Assembly (NCBI GenBank): GCA_963930775.1
Contig: OZ005699.1
Coordinates: forward strand, 7,399,501 to 7,463,500
Reading direction: 5' to 3'
Length of the DNA: 64,000 nt
Source of the DNA: Cliona cf. orientalis
Taxonomy: Eukaryota > Porifera > Demospongiae > Clionaida > Clionaidae
The position numbers and the translations under genes were made by a program. The notes under the pieces are model-generated. The model did no database searches. It saw only the letters and a list, made by a program, of their open reading frames with translations, and had not been told where the DNA came from. Below are positions 33,427 through 42,735 of this stretch, piece after piece (position 1 is the first letter of the stretch; each line of letters opens with the position of its first letter).

Positions 33427-33806
33427 CACTAAGCAGAAAAAAAATTGTCCAAAAACCACCACATAGTTGAGCTGGATGCCTAGTAGAGCCATACGATGCA
33501 AGCAGGCAGCCTATACATCAATTTTGACCAAAGTGGGTAATGGTCGTCACGTTGCTGTGCGCGCGCGTGGCCCCGCCCCTCACGTAGCGCGTGGGCGGAA
33601 AACATTGCAAATGCATGGCTTCCTATACAAACATATGGGAGAACTTCAAAGGGCCGTAACTTTATTTCTAAAGCGTGAATCAAAATTCCCCAAGGTCAAA
33701 TCTCTAGTTTCGATCCATTCTGCGTGCCCGTGCAAAAATTATGTCCCCAAGTGCTCCCAATTCCTCCCTGAATTAATTATTTAAAATATTGTTTTTTTTC
33801 TACAAG
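33427..33806 (+). mobile_element. CACTAAG-family element, copy d
   Basis: Starts ACACTAAGCAGAAAAAAAAT and carries the family body including CGCGCGCGTGGCCCCGCCCC. It ends GTTTTTTTTCTACAAGTAAG, a worn version of the inverted end. It is followed directly by another copy. Confidence 0.65.
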
Positions 33807-33815
33807 TAAGCCGAT

Positions 33816-34820
33816 ACACTAAGCAGAAAAAAATAATTGTCCAGAAAACACCTCAAAGTACTGGTGAAATGCATAGCTATAGGAGAGCCATAAATAGAAG
33901 AAAACTAGTAGAGCCCTAGTCTCGCACCCAGCCCCCTTTCACGCATGCGGAGAGAAGGGATCTGGCCAAACGTGTATAGGGCCCGTATCGCCAAGGAATG
34001 TATACCGTCACGTATTCACGGTGTGCGTGAATAAGAAACGCGAATAAATCAACATTCCTTTGGATACCGATGGTTGTTTTGTACGATTGCGCAAGCGCAC
34101 AATGATCATTAATGTGCATTCTGTTCATGCCCGTGCAATCATGTGATTTGATCCGTGTGTCTGATTGGCGCGCACTGTATGTTGCACGGGCAACACGGGC
34201 CCTATACACGTTTGGCCAGACCCCTTCTCTCCGCATGCGTGAAAGGGGGCTGGGCATGAGACAAGTAGAGCCCAGAGTATATGATCAGCGGTATTCATAA
34301 TTGAGGTTCAGTAGCAGTGGCCCCAGCAACACATTACTTCCTACTGGTACTAAGATCACCACAGCACACACACAAGGCTAGGGGAAAAGCACAAAATAAT
34401 TTGTTATATTTCTCAGCTTTCCCACACATTCATGCATGCACAATGTAAAACTCAGTATAGCTGTATTATACCACCTACCTCTCAGTAAAAAAGAGATCTC
34501 TACTGTTGTGGTTGATTCTTCATCCATTCAGCAAGCCTCTGCATATGCTACCAGCTGCATGGTAGCCTATACATGTACTGGCCTAGCGATTTTCTAAATA
34601 ACGCACACCGGGACTCAAAACATTGCAAACGCATGGCTTCCTATACAAACATATGGGATAACTTCAAAGTGCCATAACTTTAATTCTAAGGTGTGAATCA
34701 AAATTTCCCAAGGTCAAATTTCTAATTTCAACCCATTCTGCGTGCCCATATAAAAATTATATCCCCAAGTGCTCTCAACCCCCCTGTGAATTATTTTTCT
34801 ATATTTTTTTCTACTTAGTG
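33816..34820 (+). mobile_element. CACTAAG-family element, copy e (long)
   Basis: Starts ACACTAAGCAGAAAAAAATA and ends TTTTTTTCTACTTAGTGT. It holds a nested element at 33,917-34,263 and a body like 19,451-20,266 (ACACACAAGGCTAGGGGAAA, AACGCACACCGGGACTC). Confidence 0.7.
33917..34263. mobile_element. Nested MITE with long TIRs and 10 bp flanking repeat
   Basis: Inverted ends of about 65 bp: GTCTCGCACCCAGCCCCCTT, then CACGCATGCGGAGAGAAGGG, then CTGGCCAAACGTGTATAGGG, with the inverse at 34,196-34,262. Flanks AGTAGAGCCC at 33,907-33,916 and 34,264-34,273 give a clean 10 bp direct repeat. Non-coding. A solo partial relative (GTCTCGTGCCCAGCCC) is at 63,035. Confidence 0.85.
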
Positions 34821-34839
34821 TATAACTTAGTGTGTAATG

Positions 34840-35202
34840 TTTGTTTCTGAAGTACTGGCTACTCCAAAATCGTTTTCTGGATTCAAGGCTTATTATTATC
34901 GCGCATGCAGCATAATATCGCGACCATCTAGATTGCGACGAAGGCGGGCGTGGCATCGCTAATTTAAGGGCGTGGTTTTCGGATGTCCGCTATTTAGAGG
35001 CATTGAAAAGTCACGTTCAAGGGGAGCTTGGATCTTGTCCGCTGTCCGGAATCGAGAAGCGTCCGCTTCTCGGAGGTTGCTAATGTACTATAACTATGCT
35101 AAATTTAATCGGTAACACGGCACTTGTCCGCTGTAGAGAGGTTGTCCGCTTCTCGGAGGGTCCGTTATCAGAGGCTCGACTGTAATCACCTCATACTAAC
35201 AC
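34840..35202. repeat. Repeat with GTCCGCTTCTCGGAGG motifs
   Basis: Several copies of TGTCCGCT and CCGCTTCTCGGAGG occur (35,055-35,160), plus GGCGTGG tracts. A related motif (GCTCGGAGGTTGTCC) is at 17,437. No gene seen. Confidence 0.5.
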
Positions 35203-35292
35203 GTAGGGTCCGCAATGTGAAATTTTGACCTCCGAATTTCGGATAAATTATAATTGGCGCATCAAGAGCTCATCGATACTTAATCAACTGGA

Positions 35293-37035
35293 CCACTTAA
35301 TAATTCTCATCCACCCATCCAACTCCAGGAGGTTTCTCAGCATCCTTCCTGTCCAGAGGAGGTACTCTGCTCTGAGTCTGAGGTGGGTGATTTATTGGCA
35401 GCTCTGGACCCTTCTAAAGCTAGTGGGCAAGATGGCATATCGGCTAGAATGCTAAAATGCACAGCATACAGTATTGCTCCTTCAATCACTAAGCTCTTCA
35501 ACTTGTCACTAACTACTGGCACCATTCCATCTGTGTGGAAGAAGTCGTTAATTGTTCCCATTCCCAAGAACCAAGAGCTCTCCAACCCATCCAATTATCG
35601 TCCGGTCTCTCTCCTTCCTATCGTCAGTAAGGTTCTTGAACGTCACATCTTCATGATAGTAATGGATCATCTTAAGCTTAATCACCCTCTCTCTGCCTTT
35701 CAGTGGGGTTTTCTGGAGGGAAGGTCAACTGTCACCGCTCTGCTCCACTTAACCGATCAATGATATGGTTCCAGGCACTGGAGTCTGGGCACGATGTATG
35801 TGCAGTATTCTTTGACTTCCGTAAAGCCTTCGACTCGGTACCTCATTTTCCACTGATGACAAAGATTCGTTCACTTGGTCTACCTGAAAGTATAACCCGA
35901 TGGTTGAATAATTACCTGGCTGACAGATTTCAAATGGTTGTCGTCAATGGTTCAGTATCTTCTGAAGCTGCGGTACTGTCGGGTGTTCCGCAGGGCTCTG
36001 TTTTAGGCCCATTGCTGTTTCTTATTTATATTGACGATTTACCCAATGTTGTCCAAGCCTTACTGGGTGATTCTAAAGTAAACCTTTTCGCTGACGATAT
36101 TCTTTTATATCATCTTATCTTGAATCCTGATGACTACATCTTGCTACAGCGGGCAGTGTTGTTGATCGAACAATGGACCAGGTCTGTAGCTAACTTTCTG
36201 TCATTTAATGCAGGAAAGTGCAAGTAGCTACATGACTGTTTCTAGGAAGCAATCCCCATTGGTTCCATCCAACCCCCTGAAGCTATTTGGAACTCCATTG
36301 CAGAAAGTTGACTGTTACAAGTATTTGGGGCTATTATTGACAACGAACTTGAGCTGGTCTGCTCATATCACTTCTATTTGTTCTAAAGCCAAGAAAATTC
36401 TGGGTCTAATCTACAGGAGATTCTATGGCTCAGCAGACCAGACCACTCTCAAGCAACTTTACCTCTCATTAGTCCGTCCACACCTAGAATATGCCTGCCA
36501 GATCTGGGACCCCCATCTTATCAAGGACCAGAAAATGCTGGAGAATGTCGAAAAGTTTGGTTGCAGACTTGCTGCCCATCATTGGGATGCAAGCTATCAA
36601 GAACTACTCGAGTTGTTTGAACTCCAGCCCCTTGAGCAGCGACGACTTCACCTCAAACTGGGATTGATGTTTAAGATCATTCATAATCTCTGTTATTTCC
36701 CAAATGTTCCACCAATCCATGATGATTTGCCAAGTTTAAGAGGTGTTCACTCGCTCTCTTTGGATCCGCCATTTGCTCACACCAATGCATATAAGTACTC
36801 CTTCTTTCCCCACACCATGTCTGCTTGGAACTCCCTAACTAATGAATGTGTCACTTCATCATCATACTCCTCATTTATGAGGCAGCTAAGACTAAGTTAT
36901 ACTTAATTTTATGTATTCATTTTAACTATTAGTTACTTTAGGGTGCACACGAGATTAGTATGCAATTACTATTGTGCATCCATTGCATATTAAGATGCAT
37001 AAAGTGTTATAGAGAAAAAAAAAACAAAAAAAAAA
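35293..37035 (+). pseudogene. 5'-truncated LINE reverse transcriptase
   Basis: The reverse transcriptase starts abruptly (PSCPEEVLCSESEVGDLLAA, 35,320 on) and shows LDPSKASGQDG, NYRPVSLLPIVSKVLE, FFDFRKAFDSVPH, SGVPQGSVLGPLLFLIYIDD and the catalytic FADD in VNLFADDILLYH. The thumb and C-terminal region run to 36,906. There are two frame breaks, near 35,760 (TGA) and near 36,225 (TAG). The endonuclease and ORF1 are missing. The 3' end is an A-rich tail (37,013-37,035). AACTG at both edges may be a short target duplication. A non-LTR element of the Jockey/CR1/L2 group, dead on arrival. Confidence 0.85.
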
Positions 37036-37267
37036 CTGCACCCCAAATCCCCTCTTTACATCTTCCTTTGAGGGAGAATTGCGTGATTTGCCGCCGATCT
37101 GAGAATAAAGTAGGCGTGGTCACGAGACAATACACCACAAATTTGTTCTAATTAAGCGAGCACCTAGCCTAGGTACTAGCGCTACAAATGCGCCCCTATG
37201 AACCAGCAAAGCCCTTCGTTTTCGGTGCTGGCAGGGCTGTTTTCGGTTAAATGGGTGTGGCGTTTCG

Positions 37268-37867
37268 ATCCCTACCACTTGCGTTTTATGGGGTATGGTC
37301 CACATATTGCATGTAGCAGATGAGATGAGATTCGGTGAACCCTTGCCATCTGGCTGGGAGCACTCTAGCTAGTTCTGTCTATTGATAGCGATGTCTAACC
37401 AACATTGAAACCTTAGAAATGCACTTTACTCACATCTCACAGAACTGAAAATTTGTGCAGATCATTTTGGTGAAAGTTTCATCTTCATATCTTCTTTCTG
37501 AGTGAAGTTATGACGCAAAGTTTATAATGAAATCTGGAATTTTATCACGGAACGCCGGGACTCCTATAAAGAATTGACAAGGCCAGTTATGAGACTTCAA
37601 CACATACTTCACATCATAACTCACTCAGAAACAAGATATAAAGATGAAACTTTCACCAAAATGATCTGCAGACATTTTCGGTACTGTGAGATGCAAGAGT
37701 GAAATGCATTTCTAAGGTTTCAATGTTGGTTTGATATCGCTATCAATAGACAGAACTAGAGTGCTCCCAGCCAGATGGCAAGGGTTCACTGAATCTCATT
37801 TCATCCACTACATGCAATGTGTGGACTATATTAGCTATCCCATAAAACGCAAGTGGTAGGGATCGCA
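37268..37867. repeat. 600 bp imperfect palindrome
   Basis: GATCCCTACCACTTGCGTTT at the left pairs with AAACGCAAGTGGTAGGGATC at the right. The arms continue through CTGGCTGGGAGCACTCTAG, AACATTGAAACCTTAGAAATG and GATCATTTTGGTGAAAGTTT to a centre near 37,565. Probably a fold-back element. Confidence 0.8.
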
Positions 37868-37876
37868 AGGCCACAT

Positions 37877-37904
37877 GTACGTACGTACGTACGTACGTAC
37901 CACT
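37877..37904. repeat. (GTAC)n microsatellite
   Basis: A run of ACGTACGTACGTACGTAC between two palindromic elements. Confidence 0.9.
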
Positions 37905-38635
37905 GTAAAAACTAATGGGTTATTTTAACCTGATATGGGTTGTCTCAGTTGCATTGCCTATACTTCTCTCATGAGAGTTGCAACATTGCTGATACAATAA
38001 CTAGCACACCCTCCTCTGCATAATATATTATATCAATGCAAGCAATGTTATTTGTTGCTACAGTCTATGGCATAGCTGTTGTAAGCGTTTACATGGCTTT
38101 TATAGCTACCTAAATGAGTTAAAGTTAGAACAATAATATTGCATAACAACTAATAATAACTCGTTTAGGTAGCTGTAAAAAGCCATGTACGCGCCTACAA
38201 CAGCTATGCCATAGACTGTAGCAACAAATAAGGCCACTGTAACTTAAATACTTGTTTCCCGTCCTCTCCTATGCCTGGATAGCATGCGGGCGGGCGGTCA
38301 TTATTCATTATTCATTATGTATGAATATCATTATCTAACCACTAAACCTTGCCCACTTCCTGTGGTTTACAAGGAGCATGACTAGCTGGCTTGCTATAGC
38401 AATGCATAATGAATTTTGAGGCGGCTACAAAATAAGCATGCGGGCGGGTGACGGGAAACAAGGAATCAAGTTACAGTGGCCTAACATTGTTTACATTGAT
38501 ATAATATTATGCAGAGGAGGGTGTGCTAGTTATTTAATATTATATCAGCAATGTTGCAACTATCATGAGAGAAGTAGGCAATGCAACTGAGACAACCCAT
38601 ATATCAGGTTAAAATAACCCATTAGTTTTTACAGT
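37903..38635. mobile_element. Fold-back element with CACTGTAAAAACT ends
   Basis: Left end CACTGTAAAAACTAATGGGT and right end ACCCATTAGTTTTTACAGTG. Arms of about 170 bp and a second inner stem (TTGTTGCTACAGTCTATGGC with its inverse at 38,205-38,226). The right part is interrupted by the PIF-like MITE at 38,232-38,481. A more worn relative is 39,068-39,605. CACTG ends resemble animal EnSpm non-autonomous elements; this is a suggestion only. Confidence 0.8.
38232..38481. mobile_element. PIF/Harbinger-like MITE, copy 2
   Basis: 250 bp, target duplication TAA, ends GGCCACTGTAACTT and inverse. It reads as identical to 6,309-6,558. Nested in a fold-back element. Confidence 0.9.
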
Positions 38636-39067
38636 GATATATATATATATGCATGCATGCATGCATGCATGCATCCATTAGTAACCGCAATGCCCCCAGA
38701 TCTCTCCATTTCTCACTTACCTACAGATAAAACAGCCCTACCAGCACCAGAAACGAAGGGCTTTGCTGGTACACAGGGGCGCGATTGCAGCGCTAGTACT
38801 TAGGCTAGCTGCTGGGTTAATTAGAATAAATTTGTGTTGCGCCGTCCCATGACCACGCCCACTTTAATCTCGGATCGGTGGCAAATCGTGCAATTCTCCC
38901 CAAAGGAAGCACTAAGGACGGGGATTGGGGTGCGGTTGATTAAGTACCGGTGAGCCCTTGATGCACCGGTTGTGATTTATCCGAAATTCAGAGGTCGAAT
39001 TTTCACTTTGCGGACCCTACTAACAGCTTGCCTCAGCAACTTCAGTGTAGTCACATTTGCATGCGCG

Positions 39068-39605
39068 CCACTGTAAAAATTGAAAGGTTATTTTAACCCA
39101 GTTTGGGTTACCCAGACTGCATACATAAGGCCATGACTTATAATATACTTGTTTCCCGTCCCCTGATTTGCCATCAACCCATGCGGGCGGGCGGATATTT
39201 TTTATTATTGTATTAATAATATTATTATTCTGCTGCTATTAGCTAGCATACAGTTCAGTAACTTCGAGCATGATCTTGCATGCAAGAATCTGACCACACC
39301 CCTAAATCTGCCTTGAATTAGGGGTGTGGCCAATGAAACTGCCAATAATAAGTGAGGATGCGGGTGCTAAAATAGCGTGCGGGCGGGGGACGGGAAACTA
39401 TTATATTATAAGTGATGGCCTAAGGTGCATGGTGATCCTGGAATGCATTTGCAAATGCAGTCTGTAATTGGATCTGGCACCATTGATCATCAGAGGCTAA
39501 GTGCATGGTTTCCATGCATATGGCTGCTTCAAATGCTTGGTGGTCAGTTAAAATTAATGCAACTGGCGTAACCCAACTGGGTTAAAGTAATCCTTCAATT
39601 TTTAC
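39068..39605. mobile_element. Fold-back element, worn copy
   Basis: Left CACTGTAAAAATTGAAAGGT, then TATTTTAACCCAG; right CTGGGTTAAAGTAATCC, then TTCAATTTTTACTTTAACAC. Interrupted by the MITE at 39,129-39,420. Non-coding. Confidence 0.65.
39129..39420. mobile_element. PIF/Harbinger-like MITE, copy 3
   Basis: 292 bp, ends GGCCATGACTTATAATATA and TATATTATAAGTGATGGCC, target duplication TAA, subterminal GTTTCCCGTCCCC and GGGGGACGGGAAAC. Confidence 0.88.
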
Positions 39606-39739
39606 TTTAACACAAATAATTTGTTATATCAGATGCATAGTGTAACCATTGACATTGTGTGATGCATTCTACAATAGGCTTAAGGTTGAGATGTGTACCT
39701 ACCTCCAACCTATATAGCTAAGCAACGACTACATTGAAA

Positions 39740-40070
39740 AAGGGGTGAGTCAGAAAGTCAACAGAAGATGAATATATAGCTATTATTCAACAGGAGGTGG
39801 GCTGTGTCAAAATGGGGTGGGTCAGAAAGTCAACAAAAGATGAATCATGATCCAACAGGAGGTGCCCAGGCCTAGGGCCATGTCAAAAAAAGGGGAGGAT
39901 TAGGAATGTCAACTGGGATCTAACCAGGAAGACATGAATATCAATTAAATCTACTACAGTAACTGTGTATGCACTTTAAATTTTTGACATGGCTCACCTC
40001 CTGTTGGATATTCATTTTTTATTGACTTTCTGCATGACCACCCCTTTTTGACACAGCGCGCGCGTGCATG
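39740..40070. repeat. Direct and inverted repeats of a ~80 bp unit
   Basis: GGGTGAGTCAGAAAGTCAAC and GGGTGGGTCAGAAAGTCAAC begin two tandem units with CAACAGGAGGTG. An inverted match (CACCTCCTGTTGGATATTCA, TTGACTTTCTGCATGACC) lies at 39,995-40,055. Likely the arms of a small element. Confidence 0.6.
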
Positions 40071-40079
40071 CATGCAACC

Positions 40080-40539
40080 ACAAGCGTGTGGCTATCAAAC
40101 AAACGAGCTTTCTCGCTTCTTGAACGCCAGAACATCATACTGGCTAGTAAAGATCTCATGCAGCTAGCTAGCTAGTGTACTAGGTTCGATAGTTCTGTAA
40201 AACGCTTGTCGTCCAAGAACATGACGTATTTTATTATAGTTCGACCATACGTTGTCTATAATATCTATGGTTTGACTTGAGCGCTGTTTGCGAGCCTTAA
40301 TGGATCTATGGTATAAGGTTGGCAACCATTATCACATTGCAGCATTAGTTAGGTGCATGCAGCTTTGTGCTACTTGGGATGCGGTTGTACGCTGTTTATT
40401 ATATATATATATATTATATATATAGTATTATATTATTATACCGCTTGAAAAGTATACAGTGTCATAAATTTAAACATCATTATAATAAATATTATAAGGT
40501 AAATTAGGAGTAGCTACAAAATAACATTGTCCGCTTAAA
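40080..40539. other. Non-coding, 3' side of the protease-like gene
   Basis: AT-rich with (TA)n near 40,402. No gene seen. Confidence 0.4.
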
Positions 40540-41859
40540 CTATAATATAGTCTGATAGTCCAAATCCAGTTCTTCAAGCAATTCTTTACGGAAGAATGGC
40601 GATACTGCATTGCAATGTAGCTGCGACAGGAAGTTATGCCCTTTACGTGGTCTGCCACTCGCTGCTGCATCCGGTTGTTTGACTAGCCCTGACTGAATGC
40701 CATTCACTCTATTGTCAGAATCGTGGAGAATCCATGGTCCACCACTCATCCCAAGTAAAGCATCATTATTCATCTGGATTGTCAAGGGCTCATAGTTGCT
40801 GAGTGTATGGGCTTGAATGAAATTTCCATCGTAAGCAGATATTTTCATGCCACATGATTTTGAAGGGTACCCGATTACCCTCCAACTATCATTTGTGCCA
40901 TAGTCATTTTTTACCACTAGCTGTAGTGGTGACAATGTACGGCTAATGGGCCTGCCCGGCCCGATAATACTTTTCAGTGGATTTGGTATAATAAACACGA
41001 CACATATGTCATTCGCATATTTCTTCAAACAATAAGCTTTAGGAGAAACTCTTTTCATTCTAGGATGGATTAGATACATTTCATCTTTATTTGATGCATC
41101 GGCGTTCGAAGCAGGGACGAAAATATGGTATTTGGTGTTGCGGAACGACCGATCATCAAATACATGCGCCACAGTTAATAATCGTTCTACCGGCTCACCA
41201 TTAGTCTGAGTGGGTTGACCTATGTAGAAGGCAGTAACGTACTTGTCGTGAGCAATTACATCGATATCCTCTCCAGATTTAGGTTTAATTGCACAGTGTA
41301 TTTTTCCTACACTTTGACAAGGAAGGGTTTTGAGATCCAGATCTTTCTGATCGATCCTGGCAGATCGAGAAGCAGCTGGTATTTTACCTTTAGCTGCAGC
41401 TGGTATTTCACTTTTAGCTGCGGCAGGCGCAGCTTGGTCACCTTCCGTACTCGGAGGAGCCTCAGTGGTAGTTTTGCCGTCGCTGTCTTGATCCAGTGAA
41501 GCTCGAGGTTGAGAAGCTAGTGGCATTTCGTCACTGCTACTAGTTGAGTTTGGTATTTCCCTGGGAAGCTCTTCAGCTTGATCAGAGCTGTCGCTACAAA
41601 TAGAATTTTGGTGAGTGAGACCCAGGTCGGTGTTTATACGAGGTTGAGCTTCATGTTGCTTTTTGCCCAGTGCAAGTTTTTCAGTACATGTAAGCATACT
41701 TTCCATTGGATCCCCGGCGTTATTTTCATTTGAGTCAATGCTGTCTTCATCAAACGGAACTGAGTTTTTGATACGTTCAGGAGTCCAGTAATCGATGGCA
41801 CGCTGAAATATTTCGGAGATAGATAAATCTTTTTCGTCATCTGACCAAGTAGACGCCAT
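40540..41859 (-). CDS. Intronless trypsin-fold serine protease-like protein
   Basis: 439 residues in one uninterrupted frame from ATG 41,859 to 40,540. Residues 1-170 are acidic, Ser/Pro/Ala-rich and probably disordered, with a short AAAK(S/G)xIPA repeat at 147-162. Residues 180-430 look like a chymotrypsin-fold domain: candidate His232 in LLTVAHVFDD, Asp284 in YANDICVVFI and Ser372 in LLGMSGGPWILHD, in the right order and spacing. No signal peptide, so it is probably intracellular, more like HtrA/FAM111-type or V8-like folds than secreted trypsins. The specific family is not identified. Lack of introns beside intron-rich neighbours suggests retrocopy, transfer or transposon origin. The region just upstream (41,900-41,965) is a dispersed repeat shared with 57,840-57,905. 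Confidence 0.75.
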   Translation of the reverse strand: MASTWSDDEKDLSISEIFQRAIDYWTPERIKNSVPFDEDSIDSNENNAGDPMESMLTCTEKLALGKKQHEAQPRINTDLGLTHQNSICSDSSDQAEELPREIPNSTSSSDEMPLASQPRASLDQDSDGKTTTEAPPSTEGDQAAPAAAKSEIPAAAKGKIPAASRSARIDQKDLDLKTLPCQSVGKIHCAIKPKSGEDIDVIAHDKYVTAFYIGQPTQTNGEPVERLLTVAHVFDDRSFRNTKYHIFVPASNADASNKDEMYLIHPRMKRVSPKAYCLKKYANDICVVFIIPNPLKSIIGPGRPISRTLSPLQLVVKNDYGTNDSWRVIGYPSKSCGMKISAYDGNFIQAHTLSNYEPLTIQMNNDALLGMSGGPWILHDSDNRVNGIQSGLVKQPDAAASGRPRKGHNFLSQLHCNAVSPFFRKELLEELDLDYQTIL

Positions 41860-41899
41860 AGCAAGTCTGACTCAGTAAAAGTGTCACGGCTGTGTAGAG

Positions 41900-41965
41900 A
41901 ACCAATATAAATGCGATCTAACGCAAATGCGATCTATTAACACTTAGAAAAATTCGACAGGGAAA
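41900..41965 (-). repeat. Fragment shared with the SINE-like repeat at 57.8 kb
   Basis: The inverse of AATTTTTCTAAGTGTT and TTGCGTTAGATC at 57,850-57,890 is found here. It links the protease-gene upstream region to a tRNA-headed repeat. Confidence 0.7.
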
Positions 41966-41971
41966 AATTAT

Positions 41972-42211
41972 ACACTAAGTAGAAAAAAAAAGCAAATTTA
42001 AATAATTAAATACAGGAAGCCATGCATTTGCAATGTTTTCCGCTCACGCGCTACGTGAGGGGCGTGGCCACGCGCGCACAATAACGTGACGATCTTTACC
42101 CACATCTATCAAAATTTAAGTTTAGACTGTCTGCTTGCATTGCATGGGTCTATTATGCATCCAGCTCAACTATGTGGTGGTCAGGACTGTTTTTTTTTTT
42201 CTGCTTAGTGT
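41972..42211 (-). mobile_element. CACTAAG-family element, copy f
   Basis: Left ACACTAAGTAGAAAAAAAAA, right TTTTTTTTCTGCTTAGTGT, inverted. The body is in the opposite orientation to copies a-e (CATTTGCAATGTTTTCCGC, CAGCTCAACTATGTGGTGG). Confidence 0.75.
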
Positions 42212-42240
42212 GTCCGCTTCTTGAAAAAAAAAATAATTAA

Positions 42241-42482
42241 GGCCACACAAACTTGATTGTTAGTTCTCGTCACCGCCCGCATCTGTTTCAACCTACCGCT
42301 TCTGCCTTCATTATTGCCTTGAAACGCCAGCCACACCTCTTTTTTGCTAATTATTTGGGCGGTTCCAGGAAACCACACCCTCAAAATGCCATAATATCGA
42401 ACAATGAATAATGAATGATGACCGCCCGCATAGAAATATAAAAACGGGTGGACGAGAAACTAACAATGTAGTTTGATTGGCC
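42241..42482. mobile_element. PIF/Harbinger-like MITE, copy 4
   Basis: 242 bp, target duplication TAA, ends GGCCACACAAACTTGATTGT and inverse-like GTAGTTTGATTGGCC, subterminal CACCGCCCGC and GACCGCCCGC. Confidence 0.8.
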
Positions 42483-42487
42483 TAATT

Positions 42488-42735
42488 CATGGGGGGGGGT
42501 TGGGAGCACTTGGGGGGATAATTTTTACACACCGGGCACGCAGAATGGGTGGATTTGACACAGGGGAATTTTGATTCACGCCTTAGAATTAAAGATATGG
42601 CCCTTTGAAGTTTTCCCATATTATGTTTGTATAGGAAGCCATGCATTTGCAATGTTTCTACTTGAGGGGCGGGGCCACGCGCGCACATCAACGTGACGAC
42701 CATTACCCACTTTACTCAAAATTGATGTATAGGCT
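42488..42735 (-). mobile_element. CACTAAG-family body fragment, copy g
   Basis: Contains TTGGGAGCACTTGGGG, CCATGCATTTGCAATGTTT and GGCCACGCGCGCAC, the inverse of copy a. It has no intact ends and abuts the membrane-protein pseudogene. Confidence 0.65.

Larger units (their letters stand above)
35203..39020. mobile_element. Outer palindromic element with nested insertions
   Basis: The left arm begins GTAGGGTCCGC and the right arm ends GCGGACCCTAC. TAACA lies on both outer sides. Reading inward, the arms match for about 350 bp once the LINE at 35,293-37,035 is removed: left TACTTAATCAAC jumps to TGCACCCCAAATCCC, while right reads TACTTAATCAAC directly followed by CGCACCCCAATCCCC on the complement. 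The centre contains two further palindromes (37,268-37,867 and 37,903-38,635). Non-coding apart from the LINE. Confidence 0.75.

Noticed and set aside
41215..41499. Plus-strand ORF inside the protease-like gene
   Set aside because: It is antisense to the conserved domain and low in complexity; a shadow of the real frame.
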